Assembly: GCA_021405325.1 (NCBI GenBank)
Contig: QWII01000034.1
Location: forward strand, 24,273-88,272
DNA: 64,000 bases
DNA from: Caldilinea sp. CFX5
Lineage (GTDB): Bacteria; Chloroflexota; Anaerolineae; Caldilineales; Caldilineaceae
Reading direction: 5' to 3'
Shown: positions 8,304 to 16,753 of the stretch, piece after piece
How the letters are laid out: every line of letters begins with the position of its first letter
Numbering within the stretch: position 1 is the stretch's first letter
Translations under genes and position numbers: made by a program
Notes under the pieces: model-generated
Seen by the model: only the letters and a program-made list of their open reading frames with translations
Database searches by the model: none
Told to the model about the DNA's origin: nothing

Positions 8304-10942
8304 ACATTCCCTTGCCCGACTTTGCGCTGGTGGTCTTGATCGGCCCCTCCGGCAGCGGCAAATCGACCTTTGCCCGCACCCATTTCCTGCCGACCGAAGT
8401 GATCTCTTCGGACTTCTGTCGCGGGCTGGTGTCGGATGATGAAAATAATCAGGCCGCCAGCGATGACGCGTTTGCTGTGTTGCACTATATTGCCGCCAAA
8501 CGGCTTGCCAACCGTAAGCTGACGGTGATCGACGCCACCAATGTCCAGGCCGCCGCCCGCAAACCGTTGCTCGATCTGGCGCGCCAATATCATGCGCTGC
8601 CGGTCGCCATTGTGCTGGATCTGCCGGAACGACTCTGTCAGGAGCGCAACGCGGCGCGCCCGGATCGCACCTTTGGTCGCCACGTCATTGCTCGGCAACG
8701 ACGTGATCTCCATCGCAGTCAGCGTGCGCTCAAACGGGAAGGCTTCCGCCGGCTCTTTACCTTGTGCAGCGAAGAGGAGGTCGCCGCCGTCACCATCAAT
8801 CGTGAACCACTCTGGAACGACCGCCGCACCGATCACGGCCCCTTTGACATCATCGGCGATCTTCACGGCTGCTACGATGAACTGGTCATGCTACTGGAAA
8901 AGCTAGGGTATGTAGCGAGTGGTGAGTGGCAGGCGTTCGGCGCGCTCAGCCGAGCCGTGGCGGGTGGCGAGTCAACCACCGATGCCAATCACCCTGTCAC
9001 CCCTTCACCCTGTCACCCTGTCAGCTATACCCACCCCGAAGGCCGCCGCGTCATCTTTCTGGGCGACTTGGTGGATCGCGGCCCGCAGATTCCGCAAGTG
9101 TTGGCGCTGGTGATGGGGATGGTGGCGGCTGGGCAGGCGCTCTGTGTGCCGGGCAACCATGATGTGAAGTTGATGCGCAAGTTGAATGGGCGCAATGTAC
9201 AGATTACCCACGGCCTGGCTGATTCGTTGGAACAACTGGCGCAAACAACGCCTGAATTTCAACAAAAAGTGGTTGCCTTTATTGACGGGTTGATCAGCCA
9301 CTACTGGTTGGACAACGGGCGGCTGGTGGTGGCTCATGCGGGGATGAAAGTGGAGATGATGGGGCGCGCCTCCGGCGCCGTGCGCGACTTTGCCCTCTAC
9401 GGCGAGACCACCGGCGAGATCGATGACTTTGGCCTGCCCGTGCGCTACAACTGGGCGGCGGACTATCGCGGACAAACGACGATTGTCTACGGCCATACGC
9501 CGGTGCCGACGCCGGAATGGCTCAACCGCACCATCAACATTGACACGGGTTGCGTCTTTGGCGGCGCGTTGACGGCGTTGCGATATCCGGAAAATGAGTT
9601 GGTCGCCGTACCAGCGCTGCGCACCTATGCCGAACCACAGCGTCCGCTGGCGCCGCCGGTTGCCACACCGACTGCACTGACTCTACAGCAACAGCAAGAC
9701 GATCTGCTCGACATCAGCGATGTGACGGGGAAGCGCATTGTCAACACCCGCCTCATGGCCAACATTACAATCCGCGAGGAAAATGCCATACCGGCGCTCG
9801 AAGTGATGAGCCGTTTCGCCGTCAACCCGAAGTGGCTGCTCTACCTGCCGCCGACTATGTCCCCTTGTGAAACGAGCAAATTACCCGCCTATCTGGAGCA
9901 TCCGGCGGAGGCGTTGGCCTACTTCCGCGACAATGGCGTGACGCAGGTCATCTGTGAAGAGAAGCACATGGGGTCGCGGGCTGTAGTGGTGATTGCCAAA
10001 GAGGAAGCAGCCGTGCAGCGGCGTTTTGGCATAGTCAATGAAGGGATCGGCGTCTGTTACACCCGCACGGGTCGCCGCTTTTTCACCGATGATGCCCTGG
10101 AAGCTGCGTTTTTGGAACGGGCGCGCAATGCTATCACCGCCGCTGGTCTCTGGGAAGAATTGGCGACTGACTGGTGTGTGTTGGATTGTGAGTTGATGCC
10201 CTGGTCGGCCAAGGCGCAGGAGTTATTACAGGTGCAATATGCGGCAACGGGGGCGGCGGCGCAGGCGGCGCTGCAAAGCACACTGGCCGCGCTCACCCAA
10301 ACAACGCAACACAATCCGGCGGCAGCGCCGTTACTCGCCCATTACCAGGAACGGTCGCAGATGGTGGCGGATTATGTCGCCGCCTATCGACGCTACTGCT
10401 GGCCGGTGACGGCGCTGACTGATCTCAAACTCGCGCCTTTTCATTTGCTGGCGAGTGAAGGGGCGGTGCATGTGGACAAAGATCATCGGTGGCATCTGAC
10501 AACCTTGGCGCGACTAGCGGCGGCAGACCCTGAGCTTTTCCAGGCTACTGCCTATCAACTGGTTGATCTGACGGATGTAGCAAGTCAGGCTGCTGCCATT
10601 GCCTGGTGGGAACAGTTGACCGGCATTGGCGGCGAAGGCATGGTGGTTAAGCCGTTGGATTTTGTCGTGCGGGGAGCCAAGGGCTTGTTGCAACCGGCGG
10701 TGAAATGTCGGGGGCGGGAATACTTGCGCATCATTTATGGGCCGGAATACACTGCGCCGACGCAGATCGAACGCTTGCGCCAGCGCGGTTTGCACGCCAA
10801 GCGGGGTCTGGCGCTCCGTGAGTTTTCCTTGGGGCTGGAAGCGCTGGAACGTTTTGTCCGCCGTGAGCCATTGCGGCGTGTCCATGAGTGTGTGTTTGGT
10901 GTGCTGGCGCTGGAAAGTGAACCGATTGACCCGCGATTATAA
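8300..10942 (+). CDS. pnkp: Pnkp, bacterial RNA repair kinase-phosphatase-ligase
   Basis: 880 residues with three catalytic modules. Kinase: P-loop GPSGSGKST at 15-23. Binuclear phosphatase from about 181: IGDLHGCYDEL, GDLVDRGP, GNHD, HAGM and VYGHTPVP. Ligase/adenylyltransferase from about 490: nucleotide-accepting Lys555 in EEKHMGSRAVV and VKCRGREYLRIIYGPEY. Known role: heals 2',3'-cyclic-phosphate and 5'-OH RNA ends and, with Hen1, seals them. Residues about 205-248, just before the GDLVDRGP metal motif, form a low-complexity insert that normal family members do not need; it contains four tandem 8-nt words. The frame is intact and all motifs are present, so the enzyme is probably active. 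Confidence 0.95.
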   Translation: MNIPLPDFALVVLIGPSGSGKSTFARTHFLPTEVISSDFCRGLVSDDENNQAASDDAFAVLHYIAAKRLANRKLTVIDATNVQAAARKPLLDLARQYHALPVAIVLDLPERLCQERNAARPDRTFGRHVIARQRRDLHRSQRALKREGFRRLFTLCSEEEVAAVTINREPLWNDRRTDHGPFDIIGDLHGCYDELVMLLEKLGYVASGEWQAFGALSRAVAGGESTTDANHPVTPSPCHPVSYTHPEGRRVIFLGDLVDRGPQIPQVLALVMGMVAAGQALCVPGNHDVKLMRKLNGRNVQITHGLADSLEQLAQTTPEFQQKVVAFIDGLISHYWLDNGRLVVAHAGMKVEMMGRASGAVRDFALYGETTGEIDDFGLPVRYNWAADYRGQTTIVYGHTPVPTPEWLNRTINIDTGCVFGGALTALRYPENELVAVPALRTYAEPQRPLAPPVATPTALTLQQQQDDLLDISDVTGKRIVNTRLMANITIREENAIPALEVMSRFAVNPKWLLYLPPTMSPCETSKLPAYLEHPAEALAYFRDNGVTQVICEEKHMGSRAVVVIAKEEAAVQRRFGIVNEGIGVCYTRTGRRFFTDDALEAAFLERARNAITAAGLWEELATDWCVLDCELMPWSAKAQELLQVQYAATGAAAQAALQSTLAALTQTTQHNPAAAPLLAHYQERSQMVADYVAAYRRYCWPVTALTDLKLAPFHLLASEGAVHVDKDHRWHLTTLARLAAADPELFQATAYQLVDLTDVASQAAAIAWWEQLTGIGGEGMVVKPLDFVVRGAKGLLQPAVKCRGREYLRIIYGPEYTAPTQIERLRQRGLHAKRGLALREFSLGLEALERFVRREPLRRVHECVFGVLALESEPIDPRL
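8989..9020 (+). repeat. Four tandem 8-nt words inside pnkp
   Basis: Four contiguous octamers of the form TCACCC(T/C)(G/T) lie in frame in the phosphatase module of pnkp. They have the same 8-nt period as the intergenic hairpins elsewhere in the window and encode part of a 40-residue Pro/His/Ser-rich loop. Confidence 0.8.
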
Positions 10943-10961
10943 GCTCATTTTTGGGCTGCTA

Positions 10962-11001
10962 TGTTATAATCGCTATCGTAGAAACTACACACAGATATAA
11001 T
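10962..11001 (+). promoter_or_regulatory. Two candidate -10 elements for the yefM-yoeB-rlaP operon
   Basis: An extended -10 (TGTTATAAT, 10962-10970) and a second TATAAT (10996-11001) lie 40-80 nt before the yefM start. Neither has a consensus -35 at the right distance. They would allow the toxin-antitoxin/rlaP genes to be transcribed separately from hen1-pnkp. Inference only. Confidence 0.45.
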
Positions 11002-11045
11002 GTGACGTCGGTTGTATTTTGCTGTAGTTTGATCAGGAAAATAAT

Positions 11046-11300
11046 ATGAATGCGGTAACGATTACTGCTGCAAAGCGCAATTTAGAACAGTTGATTACTC
11101 AAGTGATTGACAATGCCGACCCGACCATCGTCAGCACAGATAACGGCAAACAGATCGTGATGATGCCATTAGATGAATTTAACTCCTGGCAAGAAACTAT
11201 TTATCTACTTTCAAGCCCAGCCAACGCTGCTCATTTACGCCGTTCTATCGCCCAGGCTAAAGCAGGTCAAACTATGGAGCGGGAGTTAATTGAAGAATGA
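11046..11300 (+). CDS. yefM: Phd/YefM-family antitoxin
   Basis: 84 residues, the normal length for YefM. The N-terminus MNAVTITAAKRNLEQLI is the DNA-binding domain of the Phd/YefM fold, followed by DPTIVSTDNGKQIVMMPLDEFNSWQET. The C-terminal tail (about 60-84, LRRSIAQAKAGQTMERELIEE) is the toxin-neutralising segment. YefM binds and inhibits YoeB and represses its own promoter. Its stop overlaps the yoeB start (ATGA), as in classic yefM-yoeB operons. The antitoxin is intact although its toxin partner is broken. A modest AGGAAA precedes the ATG. Confidence 0.93.
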   Translation: MNAVTITAAKRNLEQLITQVIDNADPTIVSTDNGKQIVMMPLDEFNSWQETIYLLSSPANAAHLRRSIAQAKAGQTMERELIEE

Positions 11301-11642
11301 GACTGGTCTTTACCGAAGCCGGTTGGGAAGATTATCTTTGGTTTCAAGAGCATGACCGGAAGTTGTTGAAGCGAATTATGGGAGTTAGGAATTTGTTTCG
11401 GTAATCGTAGGTGCGGTTACAAACCGCACCTACGATTACCGGTTTATTTACCTAATGTTCATAATTCGCTGATTCAGGATACATTGCGTTCACCACTGGA
11501 TGGCATCGGCAAGCCCGAACCGTTGAAAGCGGATCTCGCTGGATACTGGTCACGCCGCATCAATCAAGAACATCGTCTTGTCTATGAAGCGACTGAAAAT
11601 GAAGTGGTCATTATTGCTTGTCGTTTTCATTACAACAAATGA
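11297..11642 (+). pseudogene. yoeB: yoeB mRNA-interferase toxin, split by an 83-bp insertion
   Basis: The 5' part encodes MRLVFTEAGWEDYLWFQEHD and then RKLLKRI; after that an inserted palindrome brings eight foreign codons and a stop at 11402-11404, giving a 35-residue stub. Translation resumes in the correct frame at 11463 (NSLIQDTLRSPLDGIG...) and ends with the YoeB active-site tail CRFHYNK. Removing the insert restores an 86-residue YoeB with NQEHRLVY and FHY catalytic residues. YoeB is a ribosome-dependent endoribonuclease; this copy should be inactive because the catalytic His/Tyr lie after the stop. The original stop overlaps the next start (ATGA at 11639), so the toxin was once translationally coupled to rlaP. 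Confidence 0.93.
11379..11461. mobile_element. 83-bp MITE-like palindromic element flanked by TA
   Basis: The insert begins TGGGAGTTAGG and ends with the imperfect inverse (CCTAATGTTCA). Its centre is a perfect hairpin of CGGTAATCGTAGGTGCGGTT and its complement. TA dinucleotides flank both sides (11377-11378, 11462-11463) and a single TA restores the yoeB frame, which resembles target duplication by IS630/Tc1-type elements. An alternative reading is an 85-bp element without duplication. A second copy starts at 63911. Confidence 0.85.
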
Positions 11643-12559
11643 CTATCAACCCTAATCTTATTATTCCTGTCGGCACCCAGGTCGTGACGACCGTGGCTGT
11701 CACCAAAAGCAACGGTGATCTGCTCTTTACCCGTGGCGCGGTTGGTGTGGTGGTCAACGCCCCGGCGCACCCGACCCACGCCTATCGCATCCGCTTTATT
11801 GACGGCACGGAATCGTCACTCAACCGGGGTGACTTTGCCATTCGCAGCCACTTCACCGACCCGCAAGCGCCGGTGGATCGGCTGGCTGATTATGAACTCA
11901 ACCACTATATCATCTACCGCTGTGTCGTCGGTTCACGGGCCTATGGCCTGGCCCACGATGCCTCGGACACGGATCGGCGCGGGATCTATTTGCCGCCGGC
12001 GGATCTGCACTGGTCGCTCTATGGCGTGCCGGAACAACTGGAAAACGATGCCACCCAGGAGTGTTACTGGGAGTTACAGAAGTTTTTGGTGCTGGCGTTG
12101 AAAGCCAATCCGAACATCCTTGAATGTCTTTACACGCCACTGGTGGAAGAGGCGACGCCGTTGGCGCAAGAGTTGTTGGCGCTACGCACTGGTTTTCTCT
12201 CCAAGCTGATCTACCAGACCTACAACGGCTATGTCACTTCCCAGTTTCACAAGCTGCAACAGCACTGGAAAAATGAGGGCGAGATCCGCTGGAAGCACGC
12301 CATGCACCTGATTCGCTTGCTGCTGGCCGGTGTGACCGCGTTGCGTGAAGGCTACATTCCGGTGGATGTGGGCGACCACCGTGAGTCGTTGCTGACAATC
12401 CGGCGTGGTGAGCTGATCTGGGAGGAGGTCAATGCGTGGCGCTTGCGTCTCCACCAGGAATTTGACGCCGCCTTTCAAACAACCACGTTGCCGGAGCGGC
12501 CCGATTACGAAGCGGCGAATGCCTTTTTGATCAAAGCGCGCAGGAGTATGGCAGCATGA
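11639..12559 (+). CDS. RlaP-type nucleotidyltransferase (RNA-repair-associated, PF10127), copy 1
   Basis: 306 residues from the ATG at 11639, which overlaps the yoeB stop; a TTG seven codons upstream is also possible. Residues about 97-111 carry the polymerase-beta-type signature GSRAYGLAHDASDTDRRG, the G-S plus D-x-D pattern that holds the metal and nucleotide. The remainder is helical (LVLALKANPNILECLY, KHAMHLIRLLL), typical of the RlaP family. That family has been described as accompanying Pnkp/Hen1 RNA-repair systems, presumably adding a nucleotide to RNA ends, though biochemical proof is limited. The first about 80 residues form a small beta-rich extension not needed for catalysis. Its stop overlaps the next gene (ATGATGA). 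Confidence 0.88.
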   Translation: MTINPNLIIPVGTQVVTTVAVTKSNGDLLFTRGAVGVVVNAPAHPTHAYRIRFIDGTESSLNRGDFAIRSHFTDPQAPVDRLADYELNHYIIYRCVVGSRAYGLAHDASDTDRRGIYLPPADLHWSLYGVPEQLENDATQECYWELQKFLVLALKANPNILECLYTPLVEEATPLAQELLALRTGFLSKLIYQTYNGYVTSQFHKLQQHWKNEGEIRWKHAMHLIRLLLAGVTALREGYIPVDVGDHRESLLTIRRGELIWEEVNAWRLRLHQEFDAAFQTTTLPERPDYEAANAFLIKARRSMAA

Positions 12560-13311
12560 TGAAGATTGATCCCCGTTTAACCCAGGTCGTGGCGGAACAG
12601 CCCTACCCATTTCTCTTTGTCACCATCAGCGGCGCACACCTCTATGGCTTTCCGTCGCCGGATTCAGATTATGATCTACGTGGCGTCCACATTTTGCCGC
12701 TGACCACCGCTGTCAGCTTAGATCCCGAACCGCAGACGATTGAACATTCAGAAATCAGAGAGGGGTTGGAACTGGATGTGGTATCGCATGAGGTCAAAAA
12801 GTTTTTCGAGATGATGCTCAAACGCAACGGTTATGTGCTGGAGCAACTCTACTCGCCGCTGGTGATCCGCACTACACCCTTTCATGAGGAACTCAAGGCG
12901 ATTGCCCATGATTGCCTCACCCGTCACCATGCCCATCACTATCTGGGCTTTGTGCAAACCCAGTGGCGACTTTTCGAAAAGGAAGAGCCGCGGCGCGTCA
13001 AACCGCTGCTCTATGTCTATCGGGTTCTGCTGACTGGCATTCATCTGATGCAGACCGGTGTGGTCGAAGCCAACTTGTTGCATTTGAACGAACAGTTCCG
13101 CCTGCCCTACATTCCTGATCTGGTGGCGCGGAAGGTGAACAGCGTTGAAAAAGCCACCTTAGCCGACGCAGATGTCACTTTCCATCAACGCGAATTCGAA
13201 CGGCTAGTCGATGAACTGGTCAAGGCGCGGGATGCCAGCACGTTGCCCGATGCGCCCAGCGGCAAAGCGGCGTTGAATGATCTGTTGGTGCGGATCAGGC
13301 TGCAACCGTAG
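12556..13311 (+). CDS. RlaP-type nucleotidyltransferase, copy 2
   Basis: 251 residues. Near the N-terminus GAHLYGFPSPDSDYDLRGVH (about residues 26-44) gives the nucleotidyltransferase G-x-x-x-x-G and D-x-D metal motif. The helical part repeats the pattern of the upstream gene (FFEMMLKRNGYVLEQLYSPL; LLYVYRVLLTGIHLM), so the two are paralogues, but copy 2 lacks the N-terminal beta-rich extension. Two start codons (12556, 12559) overlap the stop of copy 1, so they are co-translated. Two paralogues side by side suggest a heterodimer or two RNA substrates; this is inference. Confidence 0.88.
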   Translation: MMKIDPRLTQVVAEQPYPFLFVTISGAHLYGFPSPDSDYDLRGVHILPLTTAVSLDPEPQTIEHSEIREGLELDVVSHEVKKFFEMMLKRNGYVLEQLYSPLVIRTTPFHEELKAIAHDCLTRHHAHHYLGFVQTQWRLFEKEEPRRVKPLLYVYRVLLTGIHLMQTGVVEANLLHLNEQFRLPYIPDLVARKVNSVEKATLADADVTFHQREFERLVDELVKARDASTLPDAPSGKAALNDLLVRIRLQP

Positions 13312-13323
13312 ATTTTTGCTCAT

Positions 13324-13352
13324 TTGAAAAGCGCTTGCGAATCAGCTACAAT
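13324..13352 (+). promoter_or_regulatory. Sigma-70-type promoter for the amidohydrolase operon
   Basis: TTGAAA (13324-13329), a 17-nt spacer and TACAAT (13347-13352), 41 nt before the start at 13394. It separates the amidohydrolase/pentapeptide pair from the RNA-repair operon. Confidence 0.65.
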
Positions 13353-13393
13353 AGCATTATCAATTACCTTGCGCTGAATTGGAAAGGCTGACC

Positions 13394-14464
13394 ATGAGCA
13401 TCTTCGGCAAGCAGGCGGTCATCGACTGCGATCTCCACAACGAACTTCCGTCCCTGGAAACCCTCTACCCCTATCTGCCCGACCATTGGGTGGACTATTG
13501 TCGCGAGTCCGCCTTTCGCGGGCCGGATGCCAACGATTATCCGAAAAACGCGCCGATCACGGCGCGACCGGGGTCAAAACCGGAGAAAGGGCTGCCCGGC
13601 ACGGATCTCGATTTGCTGCGCCAACAAGCGCTGGATACGACCGATTGGCAAGTGGAACTCGGCATTCTCAACTGTGCCTATCGCGTCGCCAGCGTCCATA
13701 ACCCCGACTTGGCCGCTTCCTTAGCAACGGCGGTCAATCAATGGCAAGTGGAGCATTGGCTGGACAAAGAGCCACGGTTGCGCGCCTCTATCGTCGTCCC
13801 TAGCCAGACACCGGAACGGGCGGCCAGAGAAATCGAACGGTGGGGTGATCATCCTGGTTTTGTCCAGGTGGTGCTGCCGGTGCGCGCCGACGCCCCTTAT
13901 GGCAACCTGCGCTATGACCCGATTTATGCGGCGGCGACTAAGCACGATTTGGTGATTGGCATCCAATATGGCGGCGCGCCCGGCCACCCTTCTACGGCGA
14001 CCGGTTGGGCGGTCAGTTACCTGGAAGAGTATGCCGGCATGGCTTCGGTCTTTCAGTCGCAGGTGATCAGCTTGATTGTCGAAGGCGTCTTTGATCGCTT
14101 CCCGGCCTTGCGAGTGACCTTGATTGAAGGCGGCTTTACGTGGATGCCGTCGCTTATGTGGCGGATTGACAAGGAGTGGAAGGGCTTGCGTCATAACACG
14201 CCGTGGGTCAAGCGGCCCCCGTCGGAGTACATGCGTGAACACATCCGCCTCACCACCCAGCCAATTGACGGCCCCGCCGAGGAACGCTACCTGCGCCAGA
14301 TCATCGAGCAGATGGATTCAGACGACATGTTGCTCTTTGCCAGTGACTATCCGCACTGGCACTATGATACGGCGGCAGAGGCGTTGCCGGTGCAGGTGGA
14401 AGAGGGGTTGTTGAAGAAAATTTTGGTAGAGAATGCGCGGGGCTGGTATCGCCTGGCTTCATGA
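13394..14464 (+). CDS. Amidohydrolase (PF04909, ACMSD-like metal-dependent hydrolase)
   Basis: 356 residues from the ATG at 13394, with GGAAAGG 6 nt upstream; a TTG five codons earlier is less likely. The N-terminal AVIDCDLHNELPSLE replaces the usual His-x-His with Asp-x-His, and the C-terminal LLFASDYPHWHYD supplies the conserved Asp near the metal. In between are LVIGIQYGGAPGHPST and VTLIEGGFTWMPSL, the barrel strands typical of PF04909. Such enzymes decarboxylate or hydrolyse aromatic or carboxylated compounds; several Chloroflexota and Actinobacteria carry similar proteins of unknown substrate. The stop overlaps the next gene (ATGA), so the two are an operon. Confidence 0.86.
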   Translation: MSIFGKQAVIDCDLHNELPSLETLYPYLPDHWVDYCRESAFRGPDANDYPKNAPITARPGSKPEKGLPGTDLDLLRQQALDTTDWQVELGILNCAYRVASVHNPDLAASLATAVNQWQVEHWLDKEPRLRASIVVPSQTPERAAREIERWGDHPGFVQVVLPVRADAPYGNLRYDPIYAAATKHDLVIGIQYGGAPGHPSTATGWAVSYLEEYAGMASVFQSQVISLIVEGVFDRFPALRVTLIEGGFTWMPSLMWRIDKEWKGLRHNTPWVKRPPSEYMREHIRLTTQPIDGPAEERYLRQIIEQMDSDDMLLFASDYPHWHYDTAAEALPVQVEEGLLKKILVENARGWYRLAS

Positions 14465-15123
14465 TGAGAAATTCCCAACGATTACACGCGCCGCGATTGC
14501 CGACCCGTTTTACCCATGATGCCGGTGCGAATCACCTGCTACAGGATTTTGCCGAGTTTGCCGCAATACCGTTGGACCGTGCTGACTTCACTGCCCAATC
14601 AGCGGCCCACGTCACCTTCACGGGTGTTCTTTGTAAACAAGGGCGCTGGACAGAGAGCCGGTTACAGGGCGTGCGTTGCACCGATACGCGCTTGGAGGGT
14701 TGTGACCTCGCCAATGCTGCCTGGGAACGGTTGACCGCCCACCGTGTCGAGTTCCTCACTTCACAACTTGTCGGTTTCACCGCCCTGGAAGCGCATCTCC
14801 AACATGTGCGCTTCCAGGGCTGCAACGCCCAATTTGCCGGCTTCCGCTTTGCCACTTGCAAGAGCGTCCGTTTTGAACAGTGCGACTTGCGTCACGCTGA
14901 TTTTCAACGAGCCGATCTCTCCGGCGTTGTCTTCCACAAATGCGACTTGAGCCACGCCCAACTCTCCGGGGCGACGTTGAAAGGAACTGACTTTCGCGGC
15001 TCCAAGATTGATGAGATGCGGGTCGGGATGCAAGAACTGCCGGGCGCGATTGTTGATCCCTTTCAGGCCGCCTATATTGCCGGGTTGCTGGGTGTGATCA
15101 TCAAGGGTGAGGGTGACGAATAG
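14461..15123 (+). CDS. Pentapeptide-repeat protein
   Basis: 220 residues. From about residue 40 to 190 the sequence follows the A(D/N)Lxx pentapeptide pattern: CDLANAAWERL, RFQGCNAQFAGFRFATC, CDLRHADFQRADLSGV, CDLSHAQLSGATLKGTDFRG. This forms a right-handed quadrilateral beta-helix. Some family members mimic DNA and protect gyrase; most have no known function. Nothing here indicates which. It has no signal peptide or membrane segment, so it is cytoplasmic. Its 3' end overlaps the convergent STAND ATPase gene by 23 bp. Confidence 0.88.
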   Translation: MMRNSQRLHAPRLPTRFTHDAGANHLLQDFAEFAAIPLDRADFTAQSAAHVTFTGVLCKQGRWTESRLQGVRCTDTRLEGCDLANAAWERLTAHRVEFLTSQLVGFTALEAHLQHVRFQGCNAQFAGFRFATCKSVRFEQCDLRHADFQRADLSGVVFHKCDLSHAQLSGATLKGTDFRGSKIDEMRVGMQELPGAIVDPFQAAYIAGLLGVIIKGEGDE

Positions 15124-16666
15124 CTGTACCCCCGTTCACAACATGAGCGACATTGGTTTCCTTCTCCCACTGGAAGAGTACTTCGGTCTGCAAAAAGGTT
15201 TGAGTAATCCGATGCAAGCGGTAGACCGGCTGTTCGACGCACCCCCGAATCTCGACTAGCGAATAATCGGCCAGGCGGGTGACGGCTTCCTGGAGGGCAG
15301 CTTCACTCAGCGCACTCATGTTTCTGATCCAGCCAATGTCCTCGCCCTCGGCGCCAATGAAAAGCATGGCAAGGAGCAAGTGCCGCGCATCGTGACTCAA
15401 CAGTTGCCAACTGCGCCGGTAGATGTGGGTGTACATACTTTCCGGCAATTGCTGGCGCGCATGGTGCAGCCCATCCAGAATCGTCGCCAGCGGTAGGCGG
15501 CCCAATTGCGTGCTAACCAGACGAATCGCCAGCGGCAATCCGCCAATCGCCGCATAAATTTGTTCGACAACCGGCAGGGCAATGGGGCTGAGTTGATTTT
15601 TGCGTTGCGCTTCATACCGCATTAAAGCCGCACTGCTTTCAAACGACAGTTCCGGCACATGAAAAGTTTGCACAAAAGGCGCGTAGCGCAAGGTGTGACG
15701 GCTCGTCAACAAAAAACGACTCTGGCCGGCCAGCGCTTGCAGGGTGGTCAACAACTTCTGGGCATCGGCCAGTGTCTCCAAATTATCGATGACAATCAAA
15801 TAGGGTTGCTGGGCGAAGACAGCCTGTAAACGCGCTTGTAACTGCGCCGCTGCTAGACCACTGGCATCCGCCAGCCCTAGCTGGGCGGCCAGGTGTAAAA
15901 GAATTTCTTCGGTTGTTTGCACTGGACTCTTGACTGCTTCCAGACGACCCTGGTCGCTGAAGTAACTGTGGCGGGCCTGCACCCATAGCAGATCTTGAAA
16001 GCGCCCCTGGTGCGCACATGCTTCTGCCACGGCTCGCGCCAGTGTCGTCTTGCCGATGCCGCCCAAGCCCTCAATGCTGACAAAAGAGGACTGCTCCGGC
16101 GCCGTAAGCAGGGTCACGATCTGCTGGACAAAGGGTTCGATGCCAAAAAGTTTGGTATGTTCCGGCGGCGGCAGGTGGCGACATAGATAGCGCGCCTGCC
16201 GTCGCTCATGGGCTTCCTTTTCCGCCCGGCGCACCAAATCGGTCAGTAAGCGCAAGCCAAATTCAAGCCGCCGCCGGATCTGGCGTTCTTCGACATGGGC
16301 GCCACTTGCTAATTCTTGCACAGTCAAAGGTAAGGGCGTCAGGTAACGGTAGTAGAGGACGCTCCAGGCTTCCAACGTAGCATTGTTGACTTGAAAATCT
16401 TGCGCCAGATCGGCGAGCAATTGCTGGCGCGGCAGGGATGCGCCTGGTGGATTGGCGAGCGCTTCTGCTTGGCGATAGGTGGCCAATTGGTGGGTGACAA
16501 GCGTAACGAGGTAGTCATAAAGTTGAATTGCGCGCTCTGCTGGCGTATGTGCGTTGTGGTCTAGTAACAGGTCTAGGGTTAACAGATGCGCCGGCGGGTC
16601 ATGCGCCTGTCGCCACTGCTTCAAGGCACATTCCAACAAATCGGGTGTAATTTGCGCAAGCTCCAT
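15101..16666 (-). CDS. STAND/NB-ARC-type NTPase without sensor repeats
   Basis: 521 residues. A 170-residue helical N-terminal region precedes the NTPase. The P-loop GLGGIGKTT is at about 200-208, followed by a Walker B YLIVIDNLE near 300 and the sensor-like FLLTSRHTL, then a winged-helix segment (about 400-510, RRSWQLLSHDARHLLLAMLF, RLADYSLVEI, YRLHRITQTFL). This order is that of NB-ARC/AP-ATPase signal proteins, which act as ligand-triggered switches. Most have WD40, TPR or LRR repeats at the C-terminus; here the protein ends shortly after the winged helix, so it is a minimal or truncated form. There is no obvious effector domain. Its 3' end overlaps the pentapeptide gene. Confidence 0.85.
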   Translation of the reverse strand: MELAQITPDLLECALKQWRQAHDPPAHLLTLDLLLDHNAHTPAERAIQLYDYLVTLVTHQLATYRQAEALANPPGASLPRQQLLADLAQDFQVNNATLEAWSVLYYRYLTPLPLTVQELASGAHVEERQIRRRLEFGLRLLTDLVRRAEKEAHERRQARYLCRHLPPPEHTKLFGIEPFVQQIVTLLTAPEQSSFVSIEGLGGIGKTTLARAVAEACAHQGRFQDLLWVQARHSYFSDQGRLEAVKSPVQTTEEILLHLAAQLGLADASGLAAAQLQARLQAVFAQQPYLIVIDNLETLADAQKLLTTLQALAGQSRFLLTSRHTLRYAPFVQTFHVPELSFESSAALMRYEAQRKNQLSPIALPVVEQIYAAIGGLPLAIRLVSTQLGRLPLATILDGLHHARQQLPESMYTHIYRRSWQLLSHDARHLLLAMLFIGAEGEDIGWIRNMSALSEAALQEAVTRLADYSLVEIRGCVEQPVYRLHRITQTFLQTEVLFQWEKETNVAHVVNGGTAIRHPHP

Positions 16667-16753
16667 TAAAACCTTCTTTTCTGTAAGGAGTGACCGATTT
16701 TAGTCGGGTTTTTGTCGTAAAGTGATAGTAATGTAAATAGCGAATTCAGTAAA

